Source of the DNA: Ferribacterium limneticum
GTDB taxonomy: Bacteria > Pseudomonadota > Gammaproteobacteria > Burkholderiales > Rhodocyclaceae
Assembly: GCF_020510625.1 (NCBI RefSeq)
Contig: NZ_CP075191.1
Location: 1,402,001 to 1,466,000, forward strand
Length of the DNA stretch: 64,000 nucleotides
Direction of reading: 5' to 3'
Position 1 is the first letter of the stretch; every line of letters begins with the position of its first letter. Shown one piece after another: positions 37,785-46,286 of the stretch. The notes under the pieces were generated by a model. It was not told the origin of the DNA and made no database searches. It saw only the letters and a program-made list of their open reading frames with translations. The position numbers and the translations under genes are program-made.

Positions 37785-38222
37785 ATGCCAGTTCGTCGCC
37801 TCCTTCTCCTGTGTCTGATGTCCTGGCTGCTGATCCAGCCGGCGGCAGAGGTTCATGCCGAGCTTGTCGTCGTCGTCAATGCTCGCTGTGGCGTTGCGGC
37901 AATGACGCGCAACGAGGTGGTCAATCTCTTTTTTGGGCGTACCAGGCAGTTTTTTAACGGTATCGAGGCGCAGCCCGTTGATATGTCGGACTCCCATCCG
38001 GATCGGGCACGTTTCTACAATGCGTTGCTCGGCAAGGATCTCTCCGAAATCAACGCCTACTGGTCGAGACAGGTGTTCTCTGGACGAATGCAGCCGCCGA
38101 CCAAGGTTGGGTCGCCAGAGGAGGTTTTGAAATGGGTGGTGTCTCATCCTGGCGGTATCGGCTTTGTTGAACTGTCCAAGGCCGATGCCCGGGTTCGTGT
38201 CGTTTACGAACTGACCCCCTGA
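37785..38222 (+). CDS. Small exported PstS-like phosphate-binding domain protein
   Basis: 145 residues. Signal peptide MPVRRLLLLCLMSWLLIQPA..HA, then VVVVNARCGVAAMTRNEVVN and LFFGRTRQFFNG, YWSRQVFSGR and EVLKWVVSHPGGIGFVE. These match the short phosphate-ABC-transporter substrate-binding-like family (one lobe of PstS). Encoded right after the porin-like gene; no pst permease genes nearby. Such porin plus mini-PstS pairs are common in proteobacteria and may serve sensing rather than transport (inference). Confidence 0.82.
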   Translation: MPVRRLLLLCLMSWLLIQPAAEVHAELVVVVNARCGVAAMTRNEVVNLFFGRTRQFFNGIEAQPVDMSDSHPDRARFYNALLGKDLSEINAYWSRQVFSGRMQPPTKVGSPEEVLKWVVSHPGGIGFVELSKADARVRVVYELTP

Positions 38223-38239
38223 GAATTTTTGAGTTTCCA

Positions 38240-38311
38240 TTGAACGTTGAGCTGATCGGCATTGTCATCATCTTCATAGCCATTGCGATAATCGTCATAA
38301 AGGCAGGGTAA
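38240..38311 (+). CDS. Candidate 23-residue single-TM small protein
   Basis: From TTG 38240 the frame reads MNVELIGIVIIFIAIAIIV plus IKAG and stops at 38311. It is almost purely hydrophobic, one membrane helix with a charged start and a lysine end. It lies in the gap between the PstS-like gene and the CBS gene. The start codon is rare, the ribosome-binding site is weak and the frame is also open upstream, so this may be chance. Confidence 0.25.
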   Translation: MNVELIGIVIIFIAIAIIVIKAG

Positions 38312-38382
38312 TCTCCGTCCTTGTGACGGTTTCCAAGCTGGTGGGAAGCGCGTTACATGTTCATATAACGAAGGAGACAAAA

Positions 38383-38823
38383 ATGCCCAGAAGAATGATC
38401 AGAAATCTGCTCGATGGTCGTGCGCTGGTTACGGCCAGCGAGACAATGAGCGTACGTTCAGCCTGTCGCCTGATGACGGAAAAGAAAATCGGTGCCTTGC
38501 TGGTCGTCGAGAATGGCCGGATTGCCGGGATATTTACCGAGCGCGATGCCCTGAACAAGATTCTTTCAGCCGCCCTTGATCCTGATGCGACGACTCTGGA
38601 TCAGGTGATGGTCCGGGATCCGCAGACGATAGGTGCTGACAAGCCCCTTTCCTACGCGCTCTACATGATGGCCGAGGGCGGCTTCCGCCATGTGCCGGTG
38701 GTCGATCCCAGCGGGGCACCGCTTGGCATGGTGTCCGCCCGGGATGCGCTGGGTCAGGACATGGTCGACCTTGAGCGCGAAATGAAACATCTTGAAGAGC
38801 TTGAGGCGTCGATCGGCTACTAG
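38383..38823 (+). CDS. Tandem CBS-domain protein
   Basis: 146 residues with two CBS motifs: one with LMTEKKIGALLVVENGRIAG and IFTERDAL, the second with YALYMMAEGGFRHVPVVD and LGMVSARDAL. CBS pairs bind adenosyl nucleotides and report energy status. There is no attached enzymatic domain, so it probably acts on a partner protein. The ATG at 38383 has a strong GAAGGAG site; an upstream GTG at 38323 is not needed. Its stop overlaps the convergent truC gene by four bases. Confidence 0.88.
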   Translation: MPRRMIRNLLDGRALVTASETMSVRSACRLMTEKKIGALLVVENGRIAGIFTERDALNKILSAALDPDATTLDQVMVRDPQTIGADKPLSYALYMMAEGGFRHVPVVDPSGAPLGMVSARDALGQDMVDLEREMKHLEELEASIGY

Positions 38824-39548
38824 CCGCCAGGCCAGCCAAAGCGCGCCAGTGTGGCGGCGAACTCGCCGGACACTGGCGTTTTTACATCCAGTCGCTGCCC
38901 GCTGACAGGGTGGTTGAACGACATCCCGACGCAGGCCAGCAGCAATCGGTGACTACCGAGTTGCTCAGCAAAGTAACGGTTGTGACGCCCCTTGCCATAG
39001 GTGGCATCGCCAATGATCGGGTGGGCAAGATGCTTTAAATGGCGTCTGATCTGGTGACGGCGTCCGGTTACCGGCTCCAGTTCCAGAAGGGCGTAACGGC
39101 TGCTCGGGTAACAGTCGATTTCGACTGGTAGCTCGATCTCGGCCAGTTTCCGGAAATGGGTCAGTGCCGGCTGTGCCTCGGTACTGCACTGCTCCCCCTT
39201 GAATTCGTAAGGGTCGCGCTGGCGAGTGAGTGGATGGTCGATGCTGCCAGATGCTGGCGGGTGGCCACGGACAACTGCCCAGTAACGTTTGTCCACTGTG
39301 CCTTGTTCGAATTGCCGCCCAAGCTGGCTGGCCATGGCTGGGCTCAGCCCGAAAAGCAATACGCCGGAGGTGCCGCGGTCTAGTCGGTGCGCTGGCCAGA
39401 CGCGCTGGCCGATCTGATCACGCAGGATCTGGATGGCGAAGCGCGTTTCGTGGCGGTCGATTTCGGAACGATGCACAAGCAAGCCGGAAGGCTTGTCGAT
39501 GACGACGATGTGCTCGTCGCGAAAGAGAATGGGCAGTTCTTCAGGCAA
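38820..39548 (-). CDS. truC: tRNA pseudouridine(65) synthase TruC
   Basis: 242 residues. The RluA-type catalytic motif is HRLDRGTSGVLLF (catalytic Asp in RLDR); other motifs are FRDEHIVVIDKPSGLLVHR, ELEPVTGRRHQIRRHL and HPIIGDATYGKGRHN. The NRYFAEQLGSHRLLLAC stretch and length indicate TruC, which modifies U65 of tRNA-Ile1 and tRNA-Asp. It overlaps the CitE-like gene by eight bases and is probably co-transcribed with it. Confidence 0.9.
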   Translation of the reverse strand: MPEELPILFRDEHIVVIDKPSGLLVHRSEIDRHETRFAIQILRDQIGQRVWPAHRLDRGTSGVLLFGLSPAMASQLGRQFEQGTVDKRYWAVVRGHPPASGSIDHPLTRQRDPYEFKGEQCSTEAQPALTHFRKLAEIELPVEIDCYPSSRYALLELEPVTGRRHQIRRHLKHLAHPIIGDATYGKGRHNRYFAEQLGSHRLLLACVGMSFNHPVSGQRLDVKTPVSGEFAATLARFGWPGG

Positions 39549-40524
39549 AGAAGCGCTGCTGGGCTGTAGCCGGGATGCCCATGCCTGTTATGTGAGCACG
39601 ATCGAGAAGTTCCCAGTAGTAGCGGTAGGAGGCTCGATCGTGCAGTTTGCCTTCATGCTGAATCGGGCCCCAGTCCTTGTCCTGAGCGGCGATCAGGATC
39701 TCGGCGGCCGCCTGCACTTCGGAGAAGTCTGGGCGCATGGCTTCGACGATGGGCAAGATCTGATTCGGATGAATGCTCCACATACGCAGGAAGCCAAACT
39801 CATTTCGCGCACGCAGCGCATCATTGCGGATGTACTCGATGTTTTTCAGTTCGGTCGTCACGTTATGTGCCGGAACAATGCCGTTAGCCAGTGCGGCGGC
39901 GCTGATTTCACACTTGGCACGGGCGACCAGCGGGTGATCAAATTGCCCGGGACTTCTCATCGCGTTGCCGGGGATGGCGCCGTGATGCCCTGAAACAAAG
40001 TCCATCAAGCCAAAATCCAGGCTTTCGACACCGGGCTGGGCGGCGATTTCCCAGACTTCACGCAGCGCACCATGGGTTTCGATCAGCACATGAACGGGAA
40101 TCCGGTGGTCGATACCAAACTTTCGCTCGATTTCGCGGAGTGTTTCGATTTGCACCAGAACATCGCCGGCGCTACAGGGCTTGGGGAGCGTGATGAAGGG
40201 CAGTCGATTTCCAGCCCGGCTGACCAGGATTTCCATATCCTGCTGCCAATGGGGGTGAGTGACGTCATGGACACGCGCGCCAACCCGGTTGAACAGGTTG
40301 TCCTCGCTCATGATCACGGCGGCCGCCATTTCTGCGTGCTCGCGTTCAGCTCCCGCATGAGCACCATCTTCGCAGTCGCAGGTGATATCAAAGATTGGGC
40401 CAAGCTCCTTTTGCAACTGAAGCGCCTTGCGCATCAGTTTTTCCGAACCTGCGTAATGGTCGACCGCAGGCAGGACAGGGAAGGGCTTTTCGCCGGCAAA
40501 AAGAACTGCTTTCGGATGGCGCAT
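39541..40524 (-). CDS. HpcH/HpaI-CitE superfamily CoA-ester lyase
   Basis: 327 residues, a TIM-barrel CitE-like lyase. Visible: FDITCDCEDGAHAGAE (acidic metal site), PFITLPKPCSAGDVL, VHVLIETHGALREVWEIA and FGLMDFVSGHHGAIPGNAM. Related enzymes cleave malyl-CoA, citramalyl-CoA or citryl-CoA. The gene lies downstream of mdh on the same strand, beyond the mdh terminator, in a TCA-rich neighbourhood, which is suggestive but does not fix the substrate. Overlaps truC by eight bases. Confidence 0.8.
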   Translation of the reverse strand: MRHPKAVLFAGEKPFPVLPAVDHYAGSEKLMRKALQLQKELGPIFDITCDCEDGAHAGAEREHAEMAAAVIMSEDNLFNRVGARVHDVTHPHWQQDMEILVSRAGNRLPFITLPKPCSAGDVLVQIETLREIERKFGIDHRIPVHVLIETHGALREVWEIAAQPGVESLDFGLMDFVSGHHGAIPGNAMRSPGQFDHPLVARAKCEISAAALANGIVPAHNVTTELKNIEYIRNDALRARNEFGFLRMWSIHPNQILPIVEAMRPDFSEVQAAAEILIAAQDKDWGPIQHEGKLHDRASYRYYWELLDRAHITGMGIPATAQQRFFA

Positions 40525-40562
40525 TTTGGTTGTCGGGATCAGGTTATTAGGGGGGCTAAAAA

Positions 40563-40593
40563 TAAAAAAGGCCGCAGTATTTTACCGCGGCCC
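40563..40593 (-). terminator. Rho-independent terminator of mdh
   Basis: On the minus strand a 10-bp GC-rich stem (GGCCGCGGTA against TACTGCGGCC with one mismatch) is followed by a run of T residues. It lies 44 bases past the mdh stop. Confidence 0.85.
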
Positions 40594-40636
40594 CTGTGCT
40601 TGCTAGAAGCTAACAACTAGCAGCTAACAGCTTGCC

Positions 40637-41623
40637 TTACAGCATATCCTTGACGGCTTCTGCTTCGTCGGTCAGTTCCTTGAGCGTGAAGTTCATCTTC
40701 TCGCGGCTGTACTCGTCGATTTCCAGACCCTGGATGATCTTGAACGAACCGCCCTTGCACTCGCACGGGAAGCCATAGACGATGCCGGCTGGGATGCCGT
40801 AGGAACCATCAGAAGGAACACCCATGGTGACCCATTCGTCGGAACCGAGCACCCAGTCACGGATGTGATCGATGGCAGCGTTGGCGGCGGAAGCAGCCGA
40901 AGACAGGCCGCGGGCTTCGATGATGGCGGCGCCGCGCTTGCCGACGGTCGGCAGGAAGGTGTCGTTGTTCCAGGCGTGATCGTTGATCAGTGCCTTGACG
41001 CTGTCACCGTTGGAGGTGGTGCTGCGGTAATCGGCATACATCGTCGGGGAGTGGTTGCCCCAGACGACCAGCTTCTTCAGGGAAGCAACCGGGCGGCCGA
41101 TCTTGTTGGCCAACTGCGACAGGGCGCGGTTGTGGTCCAGGCGCAGCATGCCGTGGTAGTTGTTCGGGTTGGTGCGGCCAACCTTCTTGGCGGCAGCGGC
41201 AGCGATGAAGGCGTTGGTGTTGCACGGGTTGCCGACGACCAGAACCTTGACGTTCTCGTTGGCGTTTTCAGCAATGGCCTTGCCCTGAACGGTGAAGATG
41301 GCGCCGTTGGCGGTCAACAGGTCAGCGCGTTCCATACCTTTGGTGCGCGGACGGGCGCCAACCAGCAAGCAGACGTCGGCATCCTTGAAGGCAACATTCG
41401 GGTCATCAGTGGCAACCATGCCGGCGAGCAGCGGGAAGGCGCAGTCTTCCAGCTCCATCATCACGCCCTTCACGGCTTGCTGAGCTTGCGGCAGATCGAG
41501 CAACTGAAGGATGACCGGCTGATCTTTGCCGAGCATTTCGCCGGAGGCGATGCGGAACAGCAGGCTATAACCGATCTGGCCGGCGGCGCCGGTAATAGCT
41601 ACGCGCATGGGGGCTTTGGACAT
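40637..41623 (-). CDS. mdh: Malate dehydrogenase (NAD)
   Basis: 328 residues, the longer bacterial MDH type. NAD-binding [38 protein letters not shown], substrate and catalytic region [15 protein letters not shown] and [13 protein letters not shown] (catalytic His), [11 protein letters not shown]. Oxidises malate to oxaloacetate in the TCA cycle. Divergent from a GntR regulator with a strong promoter and a perfect palindrome in the gap. Followed by its own terminator. Confidence 0.97.
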   Translation of the reverse strand: MSKAPMRVAITGAAGQIGYSLLFRIASGEMLGKDQPVILQLLDLPQAQQAVKGVMMELEDCAFPLLAGMVATDDPNVAFKDADVCLLVGARPRTKGMERADLLTANGAIFTVQGKAIAENANENVKVLVVGNPCNTNAFIAAAAAKKVGRTNPNNYHGMLRLDHNRALSQLANKIGRPVASLKKLVVWGNHSPTMYADYRSTTSNGDSVKALINDHAWNNDTFLPTVGKRGAAIIEARGLSSAASAANAAIDHIRDWVLGSDEWVTMGVPSDGSYGIPAGIVYGFPCECKGGSFKIIQGLEIDEYSREKMNFTLKELTDEAEAVKDML

Positions 41624-41724
41624 GTATCGCTCCTGTAATGAAACTGCGTGATTGAATTGTTTGAGTTTGCTCGGGTGCCGGCCTTGAATTTATCCCTTGC
41701 GTCAGCCGGCGCGAGAGACTCGTG

Positions 41725-41753
41725 ATGTTAGAAGTTCGGCGTTTATGTGTCAA
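41725..41753 (-). promoter_or_regulatory. Sigma-70 promoter of mdh
   Basis: On the minus strand, TTGACA (41753-41748) and TAACAT (41730-41725) are separated by exactly 17 bases. The -35 is a perfect consensus and the -10 matches four of six bases. It lies about 100 bases upstream of the mdh ATG. Confidence 0.75.
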
Positions 41754-41762
41754 TTCATCATA

Positions 41763-41778
41763 TGTCTTATATAAGACA
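41763..41778. promoter_or_regulatory. Perfect 16-bp palindrome, likely GntR operator
   Basis: TGTCTTATATAAGACA is its own reverse complement. It lies nine bases upstream of the mdh -35 and 45 bases before the gntR ATG, within the divergent gap. It has the GT..TA..AC form described for GntR/HutC-type operators. Autoregulation and control of mdh are inferred. Confidence 0.65.
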
Positions 41779-41823
41779 ACTTTTCGTGGACGGTCTGCCT
41801 GAAATGTGCTGAAATTTGGCCCT

Positions 41824-42579
41824 ATGACCCGTGACGTCTCCCGTTCTGCTCCTCGTTTGTCATCGCCTACCTTCAGTCCGCTCTATCGTCAGATAAAGGA
41901 TTTTTTGATCCGCAGTCTGGAGCAGGGTGAGTGGGGGCCGGGCGACTCCATTCCCAGCGAGGGAGAGTTGGCGGCACGTTTCAATGTCAGTCAGGGAACG
42001 GTGCGCAAGGCGATTGATGAAATGGCTGCCGAGAACCTGCTGGTTCGGCGTCAAGGCAAGGGTACCTTTGTTGCCACGCACAGTGATCCGCGCTCGTTCT
42101 ATCGCTTTCTGCGCTTGGTGCCGGATGATGGCAAGGCGACGCACGCGGTCAGCGACCCATTTTTTTGTGAAACCATCTCTGCAACGCCCGAGGTGGCCGC
42201 TGCACTGGGTTTGCAGGCTGGTGACAGTGTGCTGCACGTCAAGCGTTTGCTGCGTTTTAACGGTGAGCCAGTAGTTTTTGATCAGATTTATCTGGTTGCC
42301 GATCTGTTCAATGGCTTGGTGCTTGAGGGGTTGCGTGGTGGTGAGCGCTCCTTGTACAGCCTTTTCGAGGGTGATTTCGGCGTACGAATGATCCACGCGG
42401 AAGAGCGTTTGCGGGCGGTTGCCGCTGATGTCCATAGTGCCGAGTTGCTTGGGGTGCAAAAAGGTGAGCCGCTCCTGCTTGTTGAGCGAACGGCTTATAC
42501 CTATGGAAATAAACCGGTGGAGTGGCGTCGCGGTTTGTATTGCACGCGCCGGCACTATTACCGAAATGATTTGGGTTGA
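41824..42579 (+). CDS. GntR-family (HutC/UTRA) transcriptional regulator
   Basis: 251 residues. Winged-helix domain (~15-80: PLYRQIKDFLIRSLEQGEW, IPSEGELAARFNVSQGTVRK, RRQGKGTFVA) and a UTRA effector domain (~95-245: VLHVKRLLRFNGEPVVFDQI, VERTAYTYGNKPVEWRRGLY). It would respond to a small metabolite. Its position between mdh and the sdh operon, with a palindrome in the shared mdh promoter, suggests it controls TCA genes. GTG 41806 is an alternative start with six extra residues; neither has a strong ribosome-binding site. Confidence 0.9.
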   Translation: MTRDVSRSAPRLSSPTFSPLYRQIKDFLIRSLEQGEWGPGDSIPSEGELAARFNVSQGTVRKAIDEMAAENLLVRRQGKGTFVATHSDPRSFYRFLRLVPDDGKATHAVSDPFFCETISATPEVAAALGLQAGDSVLHVKRLLRFNGEPVVFDQIYLVADLFNGLVLEGLRGGERSLYSLFEGDFGVRMIHAEERLRAVAADVHSAELLGVQKGEPLLLVERTAYTYGNKPVEWRRGLYCTRRHYYRNDLG

Positions 42580-42645
42580 GAGGCCCATGCTTTCGGATTA
42601 GGTCGGAAAGCGCCCGGCGTGGCGTGTTCTGGCTGATTTTGAATG

Positions 42646-42651
42646 TATAAT
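42646..42651 (+). promoter_or_regulatory. -10 element of the sdhCDAB operon
   Basis: A perfect TATAAT lies 62 bases before the sdhC ATG. The -35 is weak: only GTGTTC/TGTTCT-like bases are found at 15-17 bases upstream. Position and sequence make this the most likely sdh promoter. Confidence 0.5.
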
Positions 42652-42713
42652 TACAGTTCTTTTCAAACCACGTACAAGCGGATAACCGCATCTTCACGCG
42701 AGGGATGACGTTC

Positions 42714-43103
42714 ATGGCAGAAATGACCATCAAGAAACGTCCAAAAAATTTGGACTTGACTACAATTAGGTTGCCGTTGCCTGGCAAGGTTTCAATTCTG
42801 CATCGCGTCAGCGGTGTGGGTTTGTTCCTTTGTCTTCCGCTTCTGCTATGGCTGTTTGGTGCAAGCTTGGCCTCGCCCGAGGGCTTTTCCGGTGTCAAGG
42901 CGATTGCCGGTATGTTTTTGGTGAAAGTGATTCTGGCGGGCTTGGTCTGGGCGTTCATGCATCATTTCTGCGCCGGTATCCGCTTCCTGCTGCTCGACCT
43001 GCATGTTGGCATCGAAAAAGAGGCTGCTAACAAGTCCGCTGGAGTGGTGTTGGCTGTCAGCCTGCCGCTGACCGCGATCCTGGTTTGGGGGGTTCTTCTG
43101 TGA
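42714..43103 (+). CDS. sdhC: Succinate dehydrogenase cytochrome b556 subunit
   Basis: 129 residues, three membrane helices. KKRPKNLDLTTIRLPLPGK then SILHRVSGVGLFL is the SdhC signature, and FMHHFCAGIRFLLLDL holds the heme-ligand histidine. Anchors SdhAB and helps bind ubiquinone. The start at 42714 has GAGGGA eight bases upstream; ATG 42705 sits right on that site. Its stop overlaps the sdhD GTG start. Confidence 0.94.
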   Translation: MAEMTIKKRPKNLDLTTIRLPLPGKVSILHRVSGVGLFLCLPLLLWLFGASLASPEGFSGVKAIAGMFLVKVILAGLVWAFMHHFCAGIRFLLLDLHVGIEKEAANKSAGVVLAVSLPLTAILVWGVLL

Positions 43104-43447
43104 TCAACCGTATTGTTGTGGGTGCCCATTACGGCCTGAAGGACTGGATTGCCCAGCGTGCTACCGCGGTCATCATGGCTGTTTACTCCGTGCTGATTGC
43201 TGCTGTGTTGTTGGTTGTTCGTCCGGCTACCTTTGAGGCTTGGCAGGGTGTTTTTGCCAATGGCGTCATCAAGTTCCTGACTTTCCTCTTCTTCGTCAGT
43301 TTGTTCTACCACGCCTGGATCGGCGTGCGTGACATCTGGATGGATTACGTGAAGCCGACGGGTATCCGTTTGACTCTGCACGTCCTGACCATTTGCGCTC
43401 TGGTGGGCTACACCGCCTGGGCTGCTGCGATTCTCTGGAGGCTGTAA
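43100..43447 (+). CDS. sdhD: Succinate dehydrogenase membrane anchor subunit
   Basis: 115 residues, three membrane helices. GLKDWIAQRATAVIMAVYSV and FYHAWIGVRDIWMDYVK are typical of SdhD, the latter with the heme/quinone-site residues. The GTG start overlaps the sdhC stop (GTGA), giving the expected INRIVVGAHYGL N-terminus. Second gene of sdhCDAB. Confidence 0.93.
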   Translation: MINRIVVGAHYGLKDWIAQRATAVIMAVYSVLIAAVLLVVRPATFEAWQGVFANGVIKFLTFLFFVSLFYHAWIGVRDIWMDYVKPTGIRLTLHVLTICALVGYTAWAAAILWRL

Positions 43448-43449
43448 GC

Positions 43450-45234
43450 GTGAGTATTCCTGTTCTCAAGTTTGATGCGGTGATCGTTGGTGCTGGCGGT
43501 GCCGGTCTGCGTTCCGCAATCCAATTGTCCGAAGCCGGCCTGAAGACTGCCGTGTTGTCCAAGGTTTTTCCGACCCGTTCGCATACCGTTGCGGCGCAGG
43601 GTGGTGTTGCTGCTTCCCTTGGTAATTCCGAGGAAGATCACTGGACGTGGCACATGTACGATACCGTCAAGGGTTCCGACTGGCTCGGCGACCAGGACGC
43701 GATCGAATTCATGTGCAAGAAGGCCAACGAAGTGGTCGTTGAACTCGAACACTACGGCATGCCTTTCGACCGTACCGACGACGGCAAGATCTATCAGCGT
43801 CCGTTCGGCGGCCACATGTCCAACTTTGGCGAAAAGCCGGTGCGCCGCTCCTGCGCTGCCGCTGACCGTACCGGTCACGCCATGCTGCACGCCATGTATC
43901 AGCGCAACGTCAAGGCCAATACCCAGTTCTTCGTTGAATGGATGGCACTTGACCTGATTCGTGACGAAGAAGGCCATGTCCTCGGCGTTACTGCGATGGA
44001 AATGGAAACCGGTCAGATCGTGATCTTCCACGCTCGCGCCACCATTTTTGCAACCGGCGGTGCCGGCCGCATCTTCTACTCTTCGACCAACGCGTTTATT
44101 AACACCGGTGACGGCCTAGGCATGGCGGCTCGTGCCGGTATCCCGCTCGAAGACATGGAGTTCTGGCAGTTCCACCCGACCGGTGTTGCCGGTGCTGGCG
44201 TGCTGATTACCGAAGGTGTGCGCGGCGAAGGCGGCATCCTGCGGAACAGCAGCAAGGAGCGCTTCATGGAGCGCTATGCTCCGAACGCCAAGGATTTGGC
44301 TTCGCGTGACGTGGTTTCCCGCGCCATGGCTACCGAAATCAAGGAAGGCCGCGGCTGTGGCGTGAACAAGGACTACGTCCTGCTCGACATCACCCACCTC
44401 GACCCCGCTACCATCATGAAGCGTCTGCCGGGTATCCACGAAATCGGCCTGCAGTTTGCTGGTGTCGATTGCCTGAAGGAGCCGCTGCCGGTTGTCCCGA
44501 CCTGCCACTACCAGATGGGCGGTATTCCAACCCATTACTCCGGCCGTGTCGTGATGCCGCAGGGCGGCGACATGAACGCCGTCGTGCCCGGTTTCTACGC
44601 TGGCGGCGAGTGTGCATGTGCTTCTGTCCATGGTGCTAACCGTCTCGGTACCAACTCGCTGCTCGACCTGCTGGTGTTCGGCAAGTCGGCTGGCGATTCC
44701 GCCGTTGAAGACCTTAGGGCTGGCCGCGCTCACCGCGATCTGCCGAAGGACGTCGCCGACAAGACCCTGGCCCGCATCAGCGCGCTAGACAACCGCAAGG
44801 GCGGCGCCAACGTGCACGAAACCCGCCTGGCCATGCAGCGCACCATGCAGGATCACGCCGGCGTGTTCCGCTTCGGCGATATGCTGAAGCAGGGTGTCGA
44901 GAAGATTCTCGAAGTCGAAAAGGCCGCTCGCCAACTCGAAATCAAGGACAAGTCGATGGCCTGGAATACGGCCCGCACCGAAGCACTCGAAATGGAAAAC
45001 CTGATCGAAGTCGCCAAGGCCACGATGATCTCCGCCGAGGCTCGCAAGGAATCGCGCGGCGCCCACGTCCGCGACGATGCGCCGGATACCGCCGAGTTCC
45101 CGAACGGCCGCAACGACAAGGAGTGGCTGAAGCACACGCTGTTCTCGCCGGTTGATAACTCGATCAGCTACAAGCCGGTCAACATGCAACCCCTGACCGT
45201 CGAGGCCGTAGCCCTCAAGACGCGCTCGTACTAA
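43450..45234 (+). CDS. sdhA: Succinate dehydrogenase flavoprotein subunit
   Basis: 594 residues from GTG 43450, with GGAGG nine bases before it. FAD-binding VIVGAGGAGLRSAIQLSEAG, the covalent-FAD histidine in SHTVAAQGGVAAS, the dicarboxylate site HPTGVAGAGVLITEGVRGEG, and GANRLGTNSLLDLLVFGKSA. Oxidises succinate to fumarate on the cytoplasmic side of complex II. Longer frames upstream overlap sdhD and are rejected. Confidence 0.97.
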   Translation: MSIPVLKFDAVIVGAGGAGLRSAIQLSEAGLKTAVLSKVFPTRSHTVAAQGGVAASLGNSEEDHWTWHMYDTVKGSDWLGDQDAIEFMCKKANEVVVELEHYGMPFDRTDDGKIYQRPFGGHMSNFGEKPVRRSCAAADRTGHAMLHAMYQRNVKANTQFFVEWMALDLIRDEEGHVLGVTAMEMETGQIVIFHARATIFATGGAGRIFYSSTNAFINTGDGLGMAARAGIPLEDMEFWQFHPTGVAGAGVLITEGVRGEGGILRNSSKERFMERYAPNAKDLASRDVVSRAMATEIKEGRGCGVNKDYVLLDITHLDPATIMKRLPGIHEIGLQFAGVDCLKEPLPVVPTCHYQMGGIPTHYSGRVVMPQGGDMNAVVPGFYAGGECACASVHGANRLGTNSLLDLLVFGKSAGDSAVEDLRAGRAHRDLPKDVADKTLARISALDNRKGGANVHETRLAMQRTMQDHAGVFRFGDMLKQGVEKILEVEKAARQLEIKDKSMAWNTARTEALEMENLIEVAKATMISAEARKESRGAHVRDDAPDTAEFPNGRNDKEWLKHTLFSPVDNSISYKPVNMQPLTVEAVALKTRSY

Positions 45235-45246
45235 TTGGAGTCCAGA

Positions 45247-45957
45247 ATGAGCAAACGCATGGTTCAATTCAGTATCTATCGCTACGATCCGGACAAGGAT
45301 GACGCGCCGTACATGCAGGACATCTCGGTCGAACTCGAACCGACTGACCGCAAGCTGCTGGACGCCTTGACCAAACTTAAGGCCAAGGACGACGCGATCT
45401 CCTATCGTCGTTCCTGCCGTGAAGGCGTCTGCGGTTCCGATGCCATGAACATCAACGGCAAGAACGGCCTGGCCTGCCTGACCGATATCGACAGCCTTAA
45501 GCAGCCGATCGTGCTGCGTCCGCTGCCCGGCCTGCCGGTCATCCGCGACCTGATCGTCGATATGACTCAGTTCTTCAAGCAGTACCACTCGATCAAGCCG
45601 TACCTGATCAATAACGATCCGGCCCCGGAGCGTGAGCGCCTGCAGTCGCCAGAAGACCGCGAGGAACTGAACGGCCTCTACGAGTGCATCCTCTGTGCCT
45701 GCTGCTCGACCTCCTGCCCGTCGTTCTGGTGGAACCCGGACAAGTTCGTCGGTCCGGCCGGATTGCTGGCTGCTTACCGCTTCATCGCCGACACCCGCGA
45801 CCAAGCGACCAACGAGCGTCTCGACAACCTCGAAGACCCGTACCGCCTGTTCCGCTGCCACACCATCATGAACTGTGTTGACGTTTGCCCGAAGGGTCTG
45901 AATCCGACCAAGGCCATCGGCAAGATCAAGGACATGATGGTTCGTCGCGCCGTCTGA
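45247..45957 (+). CDS. sdhB: Succinate dehydrogenase iron-sulfur subunit
   Basis: 236 residues. [2Fe-2S] cysteines in SCREGVCGSDAM and NGLACLTD; [4Fe-4S] in CILCACCSTSCPSFWW; [3Fe-4S] in CHTIMNCVDVCPKGLNP. Passes electrons from FAD to quinone. GGAG lies before ATG 45247. Its stop overlaps the sdhE ATG (TGATG). Confidence 0.97.
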   Translation: MSKRMVQFSIYRYDPDKDDAPYMQDISVELEPTDRKLLDALTKLKAKDDAISYRRSCREGVCGSDAMNINGKNGLACLTDIDSLKQPIVLRPLPGLPVIRDLIVDMTQFFKQYHSIKPYLINNDPAPERERLQSPEDREELNGLYECILCACCSTSCPSFWWNPDKFVGPAGLLAAYRFIADTRDQATNERLDNLEDPYRLFRCHTIMNCVDVCPKGLNPTKAIGKIKDMMVRRAV

Positions 45958-46202
45958 TGGAAAGAGCGGACTACGAGCGCCTGCGCTGGCGTTGTATTCG
46001 TCGCGCTCTTCTCGAGCTTGACATCACCCTGACCCGTTTTTTGGATGGTGGTGAATTTGAGAAGTTGGATGGCGATCAGCAACAGGCGTTCGTGGAGCTT
46101 GCTGACATGGAGGATTACGATCTGTGGGATTTGCTGACAGGCAAGGCAGAGATTGATGATCCTCGCTTGGCGCACATGGTGGCGCTGATTCGTAAGAGTT
46201 GA
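45957..46202 (+). CDS. sdhE: FAD assembly factor SdhE
   Basis: 81 residues. ERLRWRCIRRALLELDITL and the family core EDYDLWDLLTGK with preceding ADME are typical of SdhE (YgfY/CptB), which promotes covalent flavinylation of SdhA; the conserved RRxxxELD-like motif is present. Start overlaps the sdhB stop by one base, so it is co-translated with complex II. Confidence 0.92.
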   Translation: MERADYERLRWRCIRRALLELDITLTRFLDGGEFEKLDGDQQQAFVELADMEDYDLWDLLTGKAEIDDPRLAHMVALIRKS

Positions 46203-46286
46203 GTAAGGTTTGCATTCTATCTTGGGAATGTTGACCGCTTTTTTTGGCATTGCAGTGATAACCAACACCTGTAAAGGGAAGACTCC

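Noticed and set aside
40605..40635. Short direct repeat AGCTAACA..
   Set aside because: Two 13-base imperfect copies only, in a short intergenic gap; no sign of a functional element or CRISPR spacing.
42591..42612. Hairpin after gntR
   Set aside because: A six-base stem without a T-run and with a long loop; too weak to call a terminator.
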